Source of the DNA: Gemmatimonadota bacterium
Lineage (GTDB): Bacteria; Gemmatimonadota; Gemmatimonadetes; Longimicrobiales; Gaopeijiaceae
Assembly: GCA_003695865.1 (NCBI GenBank)
Contig: RFGQ01000078.1
Span: 1-5,634, forward strand
DNA: 5,634 nt
Reading direction: 5' to 3'
In this document: positions 1-5,634 of the stretch, one piece after another
How the letters are laid out: each line of letters begins with the position of its first letter
Numbering within the stretch: position 1 is the stretch's first letter
The notes under the pieces: model-generated
Database searches by the model: none
What the model was told of the DNA's origin: nothing
The model's input: only the letters and a program-made list of their open reading frames with translations
Program-made: the position numbers and the translations under genes

Positions 1-929
1 CCCACGGCCCGCGCGGCCGCGGCCGCCGGCACGCCCAGGGTCTCGGCGACCGCGAGCGCGAGCAGCGCGTTGGTCACCGCGTGGCGTCCGGGCACGCCGA
101 GCGCCACCTGCTCACCGCGCCAGGTGAAGCCCCAACGGCCGTCGTCCATCCGGTGCACGTCGACCGGAGTCAGGTCCGCGTCGGCCGCCTCGCCCCACCC
201 GGCCACGCGCACGTCGGCGCGCAGCGCCCGGGCCGCCTCGGCGAGGAGCGGCGGCTCGGCGCCCACCAGGGCCCTCCCGTCGGGTGCCAGACCGCGCAGC
301 AGAGCGAGCTTCTCGGCGAGCACGCCCTCCAACGAGCCGAGCCCCTCGACGTGCGCTTCGGCCACGGTCGTCACCACACCCACGTCCGGACGCGCAACCT
401 CGGTGAGTGCTGCGATCTCGCCGGGCTCGCTCGTGCCCATCTCGAGCACCACCACCTCTGCCTCGTCCGGCGCGGCGAGCAGCGTGAGGGGCAGCCCGAC
501 CCGGTTGTTGAGGTTGCCCGGCGTGGCGTGCACGCGACGCCCTGCAGCCAGGGCGGCCTCCAGGAAGGCCTTGGTCGAGGTCTTGCCCGACGAACCGGTC
601 ACCGCGACGACCGGGGTCCGCAGGGCCTCGCGGCGGTAGCGCGCCAGCGCGCCCAGGGCCTGGAGCGTGTCGGCCACCCGATAGACCGCGACGCCGGCGG
701 GCGCTTCGACCGGCCGATGCACCACCACGCCCCGGGCGCCCGCCGCCGCCGCCTCGGCCACGAACGCGTGCCCGTCGAACCGCGGGCCCTCGAGCGCGAC
801 GAACAGCGCTCCTGCGGGCAGGGTGCGGGTGTCGGTGCCCACCGCATAGTAGGCGGGCTCGGCCTCGCCGCCCTCCAGGCCGAGCGCGCGACGCACGGCC
901 TCGTCGGTCCACACGAAGGGCGCGCTCAC
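1..929 (-). CDS. murF: MurF, UDP-MurNAc-tripeptide--D-Ala-D-Ala ligase (partial, C-terminal part outside window)
   Basis: This cytoplasmic ATP-dependent ligase adds the D-Ala-D-Ala dipeptide to UDP-MurNAc-tripeptide, the last soluble step of the peptidoglycan precursor pathway. I translated the frame by hand from a GTG at 929-927 and found 309 codons with no stop. The Mur N-terminal domain (about residues 1-100) contains DTR (33-35) and LFVALEGPRFDGHAFV (42-57). The central ATPase domain starts with the P-loop TGSSGKTST (111-119, Lys116), followed by TPGNLNNRVGLPLTLL (136-151), LEMGTSEPGEI (162-172) and HVEGLGSLEGVLAEKLALL (193-211), where Lys207 aligns with the usual carbamylated lysine. GRHAVTNALLALAVA (281-295) is also typical of the family. 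Full MurF proteins run to roughly 450-480 residues, so the C-terminal substrate domain is missing because the window ends, not through gene damage. The GTG start overlaps the murE stop as GTGA, and a GGAG lies 8 bases upstream. The order murE-murF supports the assignment. No frameshift is seen. Confidence 0.95.
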   Translation of the reverse strand, partial: MSAPFVWTDEAVRRALGLEGGEAEPAYYAVGTDTRTLPAGALFVALEGPRFDGHAFVAEAAAAGARGVVVHRPVEAPAGVAVYRVADTLQALGALARYRREALRTPVVAVTGSSGKTSTKAFLEAALAAGRRVHATPGNLNNRVGLPLTLLAAPDEAEVVVLEMGTSEPGEIAALTEVARPDVGVVTTVAEAHVEGLGSLEGVLAEKLALLRGLAPDGRALVGAEPPLLAEAARALRADVRVAGWGEAADADLTPVDVHRMDDGRWGFTWRGEQVALGVPGRHAVTNALLALAVAETLGVPAAAAARAV

Positions 930-2419
930 GGGGCGCTCTCCGTCTGCGGCACCAACCCGAGGAGCTCGCGCACGATTGCGGGCTCGTCGAAGGGGAGCCT
1001 GCGCTCGCCGAGCACCTGATAGGTCTCGTGCCCCTTGCCCGCCAGCAGCACGACGTCTCCGGCGCGGGCCAGACCCAGCGCGTGCGCGATGGCTTCGCGG
1101 CGGTCCGCGAGGCGGGCCGCGGGCGCCCGCTCCATGCCGGCCACGATGTCGTCCAGGATCGCTTCGGGGTCTTCGGAGCGGGGGTTGTCGGAGGTCACGA
1201 CCACAAGGTCGGCCGCCTCTTCGGCGACGCGCCCCATCTCGGGCCGCTTGGCGGGGTCCCGGTCGCCCCCGGCGCCGAAGACCACGATGAGGCGGCCCCG
1301 GGCGAGGGGGCGGAGCGTCTCCAGCACGCGGCCGAGCGCGTCGGGGGTGTGGGCGAAGTCGACCACGACGGTGAACGGCTCCGACACCACGACCTGCAGC
1401 CGCCCCGGCACCGGAGGCGCGTCCGACAGACGCTCGGCCACCGCGTCGAGCCCGATCCCCGCGGCAAGCCCGATCCCCGCCGCGGCCAGCGCGTTCTCCA
1501 CGTTGAAGCGGCCCGCGAGCGGCAGACGGACCTCGGCCCGACCTCCGGCGTGGGACAGCTCCACGCGCGTGCCGTGGGGGCACGCCTCGACGATGCGGCC
1601 GTGCAGATCGGCCGAGACGCGCAGGCCGTACGTCAGGGTGCGGCCCCGGGGGGTGCGCAGGGGCTCCCAGGCAGGGTCGTCGAGATTGACGACGCAGGTG
1701 CCGTCGACGGCGAGCAGCTCGAGCAGACGCGCCTTCGAGTCGAAATACGCGGCCGGATCGCCGTGGTAGTCGAGGTGGTCGTGCGTGAGGTTGGTGAAGG
1801 CCACCGCATCGAAGCGCAGGGCGTCGAGCCGACGCTGGTCGAGCGCATGTGACGAGGCTTCGAGCACGACCGAGCGCACGCCCTCGTCGCGCAGCGCGGC
1901 GAGTGCGGCCGCCGTGTCCACGGGACCCGGCGTCGTGAGGCCGGCGGTGCCGGGGCGTACGCCGCCGTCGGGCCCGACGACCCCCAGCGTTCCCAGGGCG
2001 GCCGCCGGTCCGCGCGCACCCAGCACGTGGCGCGCGAGCAGGGCGGTCGTGGTCTTGCCGTTCGTGCCCGTGACGGCGGCGGTGAACAGCGTCCGCCACG
2101 GCGAGCCGTGGACCGCGTCGGCCAACAGGGCCGCGGCCAGGCGCCCGTCCCGCACGACGAAGAGGGGTACCGGGCAGTCGTCGAGCGGACGCTCGGCCAC
2201 CACCGCCGCAGCCCCGCGCGCGAGCGCGTCCGCCACGAAGGCGTGGCCGTCCGCGGCGGCACCGCGCCACGCCACGAACACATCGCCGGGCCGCACGCGA
2301 CGCGAGTCGTGGGCCACCCCCGTAACGCGCGTGTCCTCCGGAGCCTGGATGTCGGGAGACAGTCCGGCCTCGCGGAGGACCTCGACCATGCCGGCGAGCG
2401 TGAGCGAACGTTCAGCCAT
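926..2419 (-). CDS. murE: MurE, UDP-MurNAc-L-Ala-D-Glu--meso-diaminopimelate ligase
   Basis: This cytoplasmic Mur ligase attaches the third stem-peptide residue to UDP-MurNAc-L-Ala-D-Glu using ATP. At 497 residues it has the usual family length. The N-terminal UDP-binding domain (about 1-110) contains DSRRVRPGDVFVAWRG (38-53). The central ATPase domain shows the P-loop GTNGKTTT (118-125), TTPGP (162-166), EASSHALDQ (187-195), HDHLDYH (213-219) and FDSKARLL (226-233), in which Lys229 is the expected carbamylated lysine. The C-terminal domain has DFAHTPDAL (354-362), FGAGGDRDPAKRPEMG (381-396), DNPR (411-414) and GKGHE (461-465). By family knowledge, DNPR marks enzymes that use meso-diaminopimelate rather than lysine, so an mDAP-type wall is inferred. 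The ATG at 2419-2417 lies eight bases inside the end of ftsI and has an excellent ribosome binding site 7 bases upstream, which decides the start. The stop overlaps the murF start. All key residues are intact. Confidence 0.98.
   Translation of the reverse strand: MAERSLTLAGMVEVLREAGLSPDIQAPEDTRVTGVAHDSRRVRPGDVFVAWRGAAADGHAFVADALARGAAAVVAERPLDDCPVPLFVVRDGRLAAALLADAVHGSPWRTLFTAAVTGTNGKTTTALLARHVLGARGPAAALGTLGVVGPDGGVRPGTAGLTTPGPVDTAAALAALRDEGVRSVVLEASSHALDQRRLDALRFDAVAFTNLTHDHLDYHGDPAAYFDSKARLLELLAVDGTCVVNLDDPAWEPLRTPRGRTLTYGLRVSADLHGRIVEACPHGTRVELSHAGGRAEVRLPLAGRFNVENALAAAGIGLAAGIGLDAVAERLSDAPPVPGRLQVVVSEPFTVVVDFAHTPDALGRVLETLRPLARGRLIVVFGAGGDRDPAKRPEMGRVAEEAADLVVVTSDNPRSEDPEAILDDIVAGMERAPAARLADRREAIAHALGLARAGDVVLLAGKGHETYQVLGERRLPFDEPAIVRELLGLVPQTESAP
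938..941 (-). promoter_or_regulatory. Ribosome binding site of murF
   Basis: On the minus strand the bases read GGAG, followed by 8 bases and then GTG. The site lies inside the last codons of murE. It supports the GTG at 929-927 as the murF start; no competing ATG with a better site is present nearby. Confidence 0.65.
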
Positions 2420-4403
2420 CGCCCCTCCTCCGCCCCGTCAGCAGGCGCACCGTGTCGCCTCTCGCGAGCCACACGCCGGCCGCCGGCTCGGTGCGCACCT
2501 CTTCGCCGTCTCCTTCGAGCACGACCCTGAAGCCGAGCGCGTGTAGCCGCCGCACGGCCGCACGGGGTGACAATCCTTCCAGCACGGGCACCGGCACGCG
2601 GTCGCTCAGCGCCGGGTCGCTCTCGATCGGGGGGAGCGCAGGCACGGGACGCTCGAGCGCGGCGAAGCGCACGAAGCGGCGGGCCACGCCGTCACGTCCG
2701 CCGCGCGCCGGACCCCGCGCGGAGCGCGCGATCGCCAGGCGGTCGAGCGGGCTGTTGCGCGCCGCCAGAATCGCCTCGAGGGTCGCGCGGGTGACCGGGG
2801 CGGCCGTCGAGCCGCCGTAATACGCCCCCTTGGGGCGGTCGAGCTTCACCAGGATGACCAGCTGCGGATCCTCGGCCGGGAAGAAGCCGGCGAACGAGGC
2901 GTGGTAGGCGCCGCGCTCGTAACGGCCGTCCACGCCCACGGCCCTCGCGGTGCCGCTCTTGCCCGCCAGCCGGTAGGCGGCCAGGCGCGCGTGCGTGCCC
3001 GTGCCCTCTTCGACCACGTCGATGAGCGCCCGGCCCACGCGGCGGGCCACATCCGCCGAGACCACCCGGCGCACGGTGGCCGGAGCGATCCGCTCGACCA
3101 CCCGACCCTCGGCGTCGCGCACCTCCCGCACGAGGCGCGGCGCCATGAGCCGGCCGCCGTTGGCCAGCGCGCCGTAGGCCAGCGCCATCTGGAGCGGGGT
3201 GACGCTCACCTCGTAGCCGATCGCCAGTGAATGGCCCGACTGGCCACTCCACGCGTCGGGCCGGCGCAGGACTCCCGACGACTCGCCGGGCAGCCCGATG
3301 CCCGTCGGGGCGCCGAAGCCGAAGTCGCGCATCATCTGGTACTGCTGCGAGGGGCTCAGCGCCTGGGCGACCTTGGCGATGCCCACGTTCGAGGAGTAGC
3401 GGAGCGCTTCGGCGACGGTGAGCACGCGCTCGTGCTCACCCACGTCGTGCAGCGTGCGGTCCATCACCTGCCAGGAGCCGTCCTCGGTGTCGACGCGGTC
3501 CTCGAGCGACGCCAGACCCAGCTCGAGCAGCGCGGCGACCGTGAACGGCTTCATGGTCGAGCCCGGCTCGTAGGGCGTGTTGATCGCGGACAGCGCGCCG
3601 GGGTGGCCGTCGCGCACCGACACCAGCGCCAGGATGTCGCCCGTGTGCGGATCGAGCAGCACCAGATCTCCGCCCTCGGCCTCGTTCGCCTCGACCGCCT
3701 CGACCAGGGCCTGCTGCGCGATCTCCTGCATGTCACGGTCGATGGTCAACACCACCGTGCCGCCCGGCCGCGGCGGCTCCACCACCACGGTCTCGCCGGG
3801 GATGGGCCGGCCGCGGTTGTCACGAGCGAAGATCTCACGGCCCGGACGCCCCGCCAGCAGCGTGTCGTACGCCTGCTCGACGCCGCCCCGGCCGTGCCCG
3901 TCGAGCACGCGCCCGAGCAACCCGAGGGCCAGGTCGCGGTGGGGGTAGTGGCGCCGCAGCTCGCGCGCGGCGTGAACCCCGCGAAGCCCGCGCAGCGCCT
4001 CGCGTGTGCGGGGCGGATAGCGGCCGGGCAGCACCCGCCAGGCGCGCTGTGAACGGGTGGCCCGCCGGACCTCGCGCAGCGAAAGCCCCGTCGCCTCGGC
4101 GACGGCCCGCTCGACGCGGTCACGCTCTGCGGGGCGGATCTCGCCGGGGGCCACGGCCAGCTCGAAGACCTCGCGGGTGAGCGCGAGCTCGACGCCTCCA
4201 CGGTCCACGATCGCGCCGCGCGGGGCGACGACGGTGGCCGAGCCCTGCTGTTGCTGCGCCGCGAGCGCGCGCCATTCGGTGGCCTGGAGCACCTGCACCT
4301 GGGCCGACCTCGCCACGATCACGAGGCCCACCAGGAGCCAGCCGCCGAGCAGCATCCGACGGCGGAAGCGCACCCGCCGCTGCATCTTCTCGAGCGCGAT
4401 CAT
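2412..4403 (-). CDS. ftsI: FtsI/PBP3-type class B penicillin-binding protein (peptidoglycan D,D-transpeptidase) with C-terminal PASTA domain
   Basis: FtsI cross-links septal peptidoglycan at the division site and works with the glycosyltransferase FtsW and the FtsQLB complex. The 663-residue protein has a short basic cytoplasmic tail (about 1-16), one membrane anchor (about 17-36, rich in Leu, Val and Ile) and a periplasmic N-terminal dimerisation domain containing RGAIVDRGGVELA (62-74) and GGVEQAYDTLLAGRPG (173-188). The transpeptidase domain (about 215-545) has all three active-site motifs: S282-T-M-K285 with the nucleophilic serine, S337-S-N339, and K482-S-G-T485 followed by Ala. An arginine- and proline-rich linker (about 549-602) leads to one PASTA domain (about 603-656, starting VPVPVLEGLSPRAAVRRL). 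A PASTA tail is also known on Bacillus SpoVD and on some deltaproteobacterial enzymes; E. coli FtsI has none. The ATG overlaps the ftsL stop as ATGA and no clear Shine-Dalgarno precedes it. Met7 (codon 4385-4383) is an alternative start. Division-type FtsI is favoured over an elongation PBP2 by the ftsL and murE neighbours. Confidence 0.96.
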   Translation of the reverse strand: MIALEKMQRRVRFRRRMLLGGWLLVGLVIVARSAQVQVLQATEWRALAAQQQQGSATVVAPRGAIVDRGGVELALTREVFELAVAPGEIRPAERDRVERAVAEATGLSLREVRRATRSQRAWRVLPGRYPPRTREALRGLRGVHAARELRRHYPHRDLALGLLGRVLDGHGRGGVEQAYDTLLAGRPGREIFARDNRGRPIPGETVVVEPPRPGGTVVLTIDRDMQEIAQQALVEAVEANEAEGGDLVLLDPHTGDILALVSVRDGHPGALSAINTPYEPGSTMKPFTVAALLELGLASLEDRVDTEDGSWQVMDRTLHDVGEHERVLTVAEALRYSSNVGIAKVAQALSPSQQYQMMRDFGFGAPTGIGLPGESSGVLRRPDAWSGQSGHSLAIGYEVSVTPLQMALAYGALANGGRLMAPRLVREVRDAEGRVVERIAPATVRRVVSADVARRVGRALIDVVEEGTGTHARLAAYRLAGKSGTARAVGVDGRYERGAYHASFAGFFPAEDPQLVILVKLDRPKGAYYGGSTAAPVTRATLEAILAARNSPLDRLAIARSARGPARGGRDGVARRFVRFAALERPVPALPPIESDPALSDRVPVPVLEGLSPRAAVRRLHALGFRVVLEGDGEEVRTEPAAGVWLARGDTVRLLTGRRRGDG
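2422..2431 (-). promoter_or_regulatory. Ribosome binding site of murE, inside the 3' end of ftsI
   Basis: The minus strand reads GGAGGAGGGG. The first GGAGG lies 7 bases and the second 4 bases before the ATG of murE. The site is wholly inside the last codons of ftsI (encoding Arg-Arg-Gly), so the same bases serve as coding sequence and as initiation signal. It decides the murE start. Confidence 0.8.
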
Positions 4404-4684
4404 CCGGCGTCCCGGGTCAGGAAGAGCATCTCGTCGGTTGCGGGCATGCGCATACCCAGTCGCTCACCGGCCTCGCGCAGCACCCGTCCCCGCCCCTCGA
4501 GGTACTGCACGCTCCGGGCCAGGTCGCCCAGCTCGGTGCGCGCCAGCGAGATCTGGCGGGTGAGGCGGTCCAGTTCGGCATGCGCTTCGAGGGCCCGGGC
4601 CTGCCGCCACGCCACCAGCACCAGTGAGCCCAGCAGACACGCGAGCGTGAGCGCCCACTGCACCGGAGCCGCACCGCGCCGCAT
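4400..4684 (-). CDS. ftsL: FtsL-like cell division protein (small bitopic membrane protein)
   Basis: FtsL is a single-pass divisome protein that forms a coiled-coil complex with FtsB and FtsQ and helps activate FtsW/FtsI. The 94-residue product starts with a short, positively charged cytoplasmic tail (MRRGAAPVQW), followed by a hydrophobic segment of about 17 residues (about 10-26) and then a heptad-like charged helix (about 28-65) rich in Leu, Glu, Arg and Ala, consistent with a coiled coil. It ends with VLREAGERLGMRMPATDEMLFL (split here as 68-80 and 81-89), resembling the 'A..LGM..P' tail common in FtsL proteins. FtsL sequences are poorly conserved, so the call rests on size, topology and the position between rsmH and ftsI. 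The ATG at 4684-4682 overlaps the rsmH stop as TGATG and has GGGGGAGG four bases upstream. This frame is open much further upstream, through rsmH, but the longer product has no FtsL topology, so the short start is used. Confidence 0.9.
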   Translation of the reverse strand: MRRGAAPVQWALTLACLLGSLVLVAWRQARALEAHAELDRLTRQISLARTELGDLARSVQYLEGRGRVLREAGERLGMRMPATDEMLFLTRDAG

Positions 4685-5613
4685 CACGCCTCCCCCTTCC
4701 GCCAGGCGCGCAGCCGCGCGCTGCGGGCGCGCGGGTTGCGCTCGACCTCGTCGGCCGCGGGGCGCACCGGACGGCGCACGAGTTCCGATCCGAACGCCCG
4801 ACCCCGGCAGCGGCACACGGGCATCCCCGGCGGACACACGCAGTCGCGGCTCCACTCGCGGAAAGCCTGTTTGACGATGCGGTCCTCGAGGGAGTGGTAG
4901 GCGATCACGGCCAGCACACCGCCGGGGCGGAGCGCCTCCCGCAGGGCGGGCAGGGCGGCTTCCAGGGCCTCGAGCTCGGCGTTCACGGCGATGCGCAAGG
5001 CCTGCCACACGCGGGCGCGCTCCTTCATGGATGGGGGCCGACCGTACGCGTCCTCGAGCGCGGCCAGCAGGTCGTCGGACGTGCGCAGTGGGTGGTTCCG
5101 CCGCCGCGCGACCACCGCGGCCGCGACGCGGCGCGCGCGCGGCTCCTCTCCGAAGCGGTGCAGCAGACGCGCGAGGTCGGCCTCGTCCAGTTCCGCCAGC
5201 AGGTCGGCCGCGCTGCGCTCTCCGTCGTCCCCCATGCGCATGTCGAGGGGCACGCCGGGCCGGAACGTGAAGCCCCGGGGGTCGGCGTCGAGCTGCCGGG
5301 AACTCACGCCCAGATCGAGCAGCGCCCCGGCGAGGGGCTCCATCAGCCCCGCGGCGCCCATGGCCCGGTCGAAGCGCGCGCGCACCAGTCGCACGCGATC
5401 CTGGAACGGGGCGAGGACCTCGGCCGCCCGCTCGAGCGCCTCGGGGTCGCGATCGACGCCGATCAGCCGGCAACCCTCACAGCGCCCGAGCAGCGCGGCG
5501 GCGTGCCCTCCGCCTCCCACGGTGCCGTCCAGGAACAGCCCGCCGCCGCTCGAGAGCAGCAGGTCGACCACCTCGCGTACGAGCACCGGCTCGTGGTATT
5601 CGGCCGCCGGCAT
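4684..5613 (-). CDS. rsmH: RsmH (MraW), 16S rRNA (cytosine(1402)-N(4))-methyltransferase
   Basis: RsmH uses S-adenosylmethionine to methylate N4 of C1402 (E. coli numbering) in 16S rRNA, in the P-site region of the small subunit. The 309-residue length matches the family (E. coli protein 313). Motifs in order are EYHEPVLVREVV (5-16), the SAM-binding glycine loop LDGTVGGGGHA (28-38), GVDRDPEAL (52-60), LLDLGVSSRQLD (98-109), RGFTFRPGVPLDMRM (113-127), QALRIAVNAELEALE (204-218), AYHSLEDRIVK (238-248) and the C-terminal NPRARSARLR (293-302). A cysteine cluster, CVC and CRC at 258-269, sits before the C-terminal motif; similar clusters occur in many RsmH proteins but not in E. coli. The ATG at 5613-5611 is four codons before the conserved YHEPV and has GAGGAGG five bases upstream, so the start is secure. 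It is the usual first or second gene of dcw clusters, often after mraZ, which would lie outside this window if present. Confidence 0.98.
   Translation of the reverse strand: MPAAEYHEPVLVREVVDLLLSSGGGLFLDGTVGGGGHAAALLGRCEGCRLIGVDRDPEALERAAEVLAPFQDRVRLVRARFDRAMGAAGLMEPLAGALLDLGVSSRQLDADPRGFTFRPGVPLDMRMGDDGERSAADLLAELDEADLARLLHRFGEEPRARRVAAAVVARRRNHPLRTSDDLLAALEDAYGRPPSMKERARVWQALRIAVNAELEALEAALPALREALRPGGVLAVIAYHSLEDRIVKQAFREWSRDCVCPPGMPVCRCRGRAFGSELVRRPVRPAADEVERNPRARSARLRAWRKGEA
4689..4696 (-). promoter_or_regulatory. Ribosome binding site of ftsL, inside the 3' end of rsmH
   Basis: The minus strand reads GGGGGAGG, ending four bases before the ftsL ATG. It overlaps the codons for Lys-Gly-Glu-Ala at the end of RsmH. 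It supports the short ftsL start over the long open frame that continues upstream. Confidence 0.75.
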
Positions 5614-5618
5614 CGGCG

Positions 5619-5625
5619 CCTCCTC
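5619..5625 (-). promoter_or_regulatory. Ribosome binding site of rsmH
   Basis: The minus strand reads GAGGAGG five bases before the rsmH ATG. It is the only signal I can see in the 21 bases between rsmH and the right edge. No promoter and no recognisable upstream gene end is visible in that short piece. Confidence 0.8.
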
Positions 5626-5634
5626 GCCGCCCGC

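Noticed and set aside
13..26. GC-only palindrome GCGGCCGCGGCCGC
   Set aside because: It encodes a run of alanines in a murF helix and is explained by GC-rich alanine codons. It has no terminator-type T tract and no repeat elsewhere in the window that I could see.
112..912. A 266-codon minus-strand frame overlapping murF
   Set aside because: It is an Arg/Gly-rich out-of-frame reading of murF. The true murF frame, starting at GTG 929, has the P-loop and all central Mur ligase motifs.
81..1852. Long plus-strand open frames (for example 81-1019 and 1028-1852) opposite murF and murE
   Set aside because: They lie wholly antisense to genes with clear family motifs, have low-complexity Arg/Ala/Gly/His-rich translations and no recognisable domain. 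Long antisense frames are expected where GC is this high and stop codons are rare.
700..2290. Similar segments in murE (around 2210-2280) and murF (around 720-800) that could look like a duplication
   Set aside because: Both encode the shared Mur N-terminal block (FVA..G...DGHAFVA.A...GA..VV). This is ancient paralogy of the Mur ligase family, not a recent repeat.
4400..5473. A 357-codon minus-strand frame that includes ftsL and extends back through rsmH
   Set aside because: The upstream part is an Arg/Gly/Ala/Pro-rich shadow of rsmH. The ftsL start at 4684 has a good ribosome binding site and gives a normal FtsL length and topology.
5614..5634. Possible 3' end of mraZ upstream of rsmH
   Set aside because: Only 21 bases are visible, with no stop codon or recognisable MraZ ending, so no gene can be supported there.
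1..5634. A novel defence, mobile or accessory system
   Set aside because: All reading space is taken by intact core dcw genes in the standard order, with uniform composition and no repeats, integrase, transposase or unexplained gap.

Overview
The window holds a compact stretch of the division and cell wall (dcw) cluster, all on the minus strand. Read in the direction of transcription (from high to low coordinates), the order is rsmH (mraW), ftsL, ftsI (with a C-terminal PASTA domain), murE, then the first 309 codons of murF, which runs off the left edge. This is the canonical dcw order. Apart from 21 bases upstream of rsmH, every base is coding. I saw no RNA gene, mobile element, CRISPR array, terminator or convincing promoter.

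The organism is a bacterium with very GC-rich DNA; by eye the GC content is well over 70%. MurE carries the DNPR signature of meso-diaminopimelate-adding enzymes, so the peptidoglycan is probably of the mDAP type. A division-type class B penicillin-binding protein with a C-terminal PASTA domain, together with this composition, fits Gemmatimonadota or a myxobacterial/deltaproteobacterial lineage better than Actinobacteria or gammaproteobacteria. The taxonomic placement is inference and only tentative.

The genes are tightly coupled. rsmH and ftsL share one base (TGATG), ftsL and ftsI share four (ATGA), ftsI and murE share eight, and murE and murF share four (GTGA). Strong Shine-Dalgarno sequences precede rsmH, ftsL and murE. 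murF has a moderate one, and ftsI has none that I can recognise, so it probably depends on coupling to ftsL. The whole set is best read as part of one polycistronic transcript whose promoter lies outside the window, to the right.

Functionally, RsmH methylates 16S rRNA, FtsL and FtsI belong to the septal peptidoglycan synthesis complex, and MurE and MurF carry out the last two cytoplasmic amino-acid additions to the UDP-MurNAc peptide precursor. All visible catalytic motifs are intact. I found no previously undescribed system. The points worth a second look are details: the PASTA domain with its arginine-rich linker on FtsI, the missing ribosome binding site of ftsI, and a cysteine cluster in RsmH.
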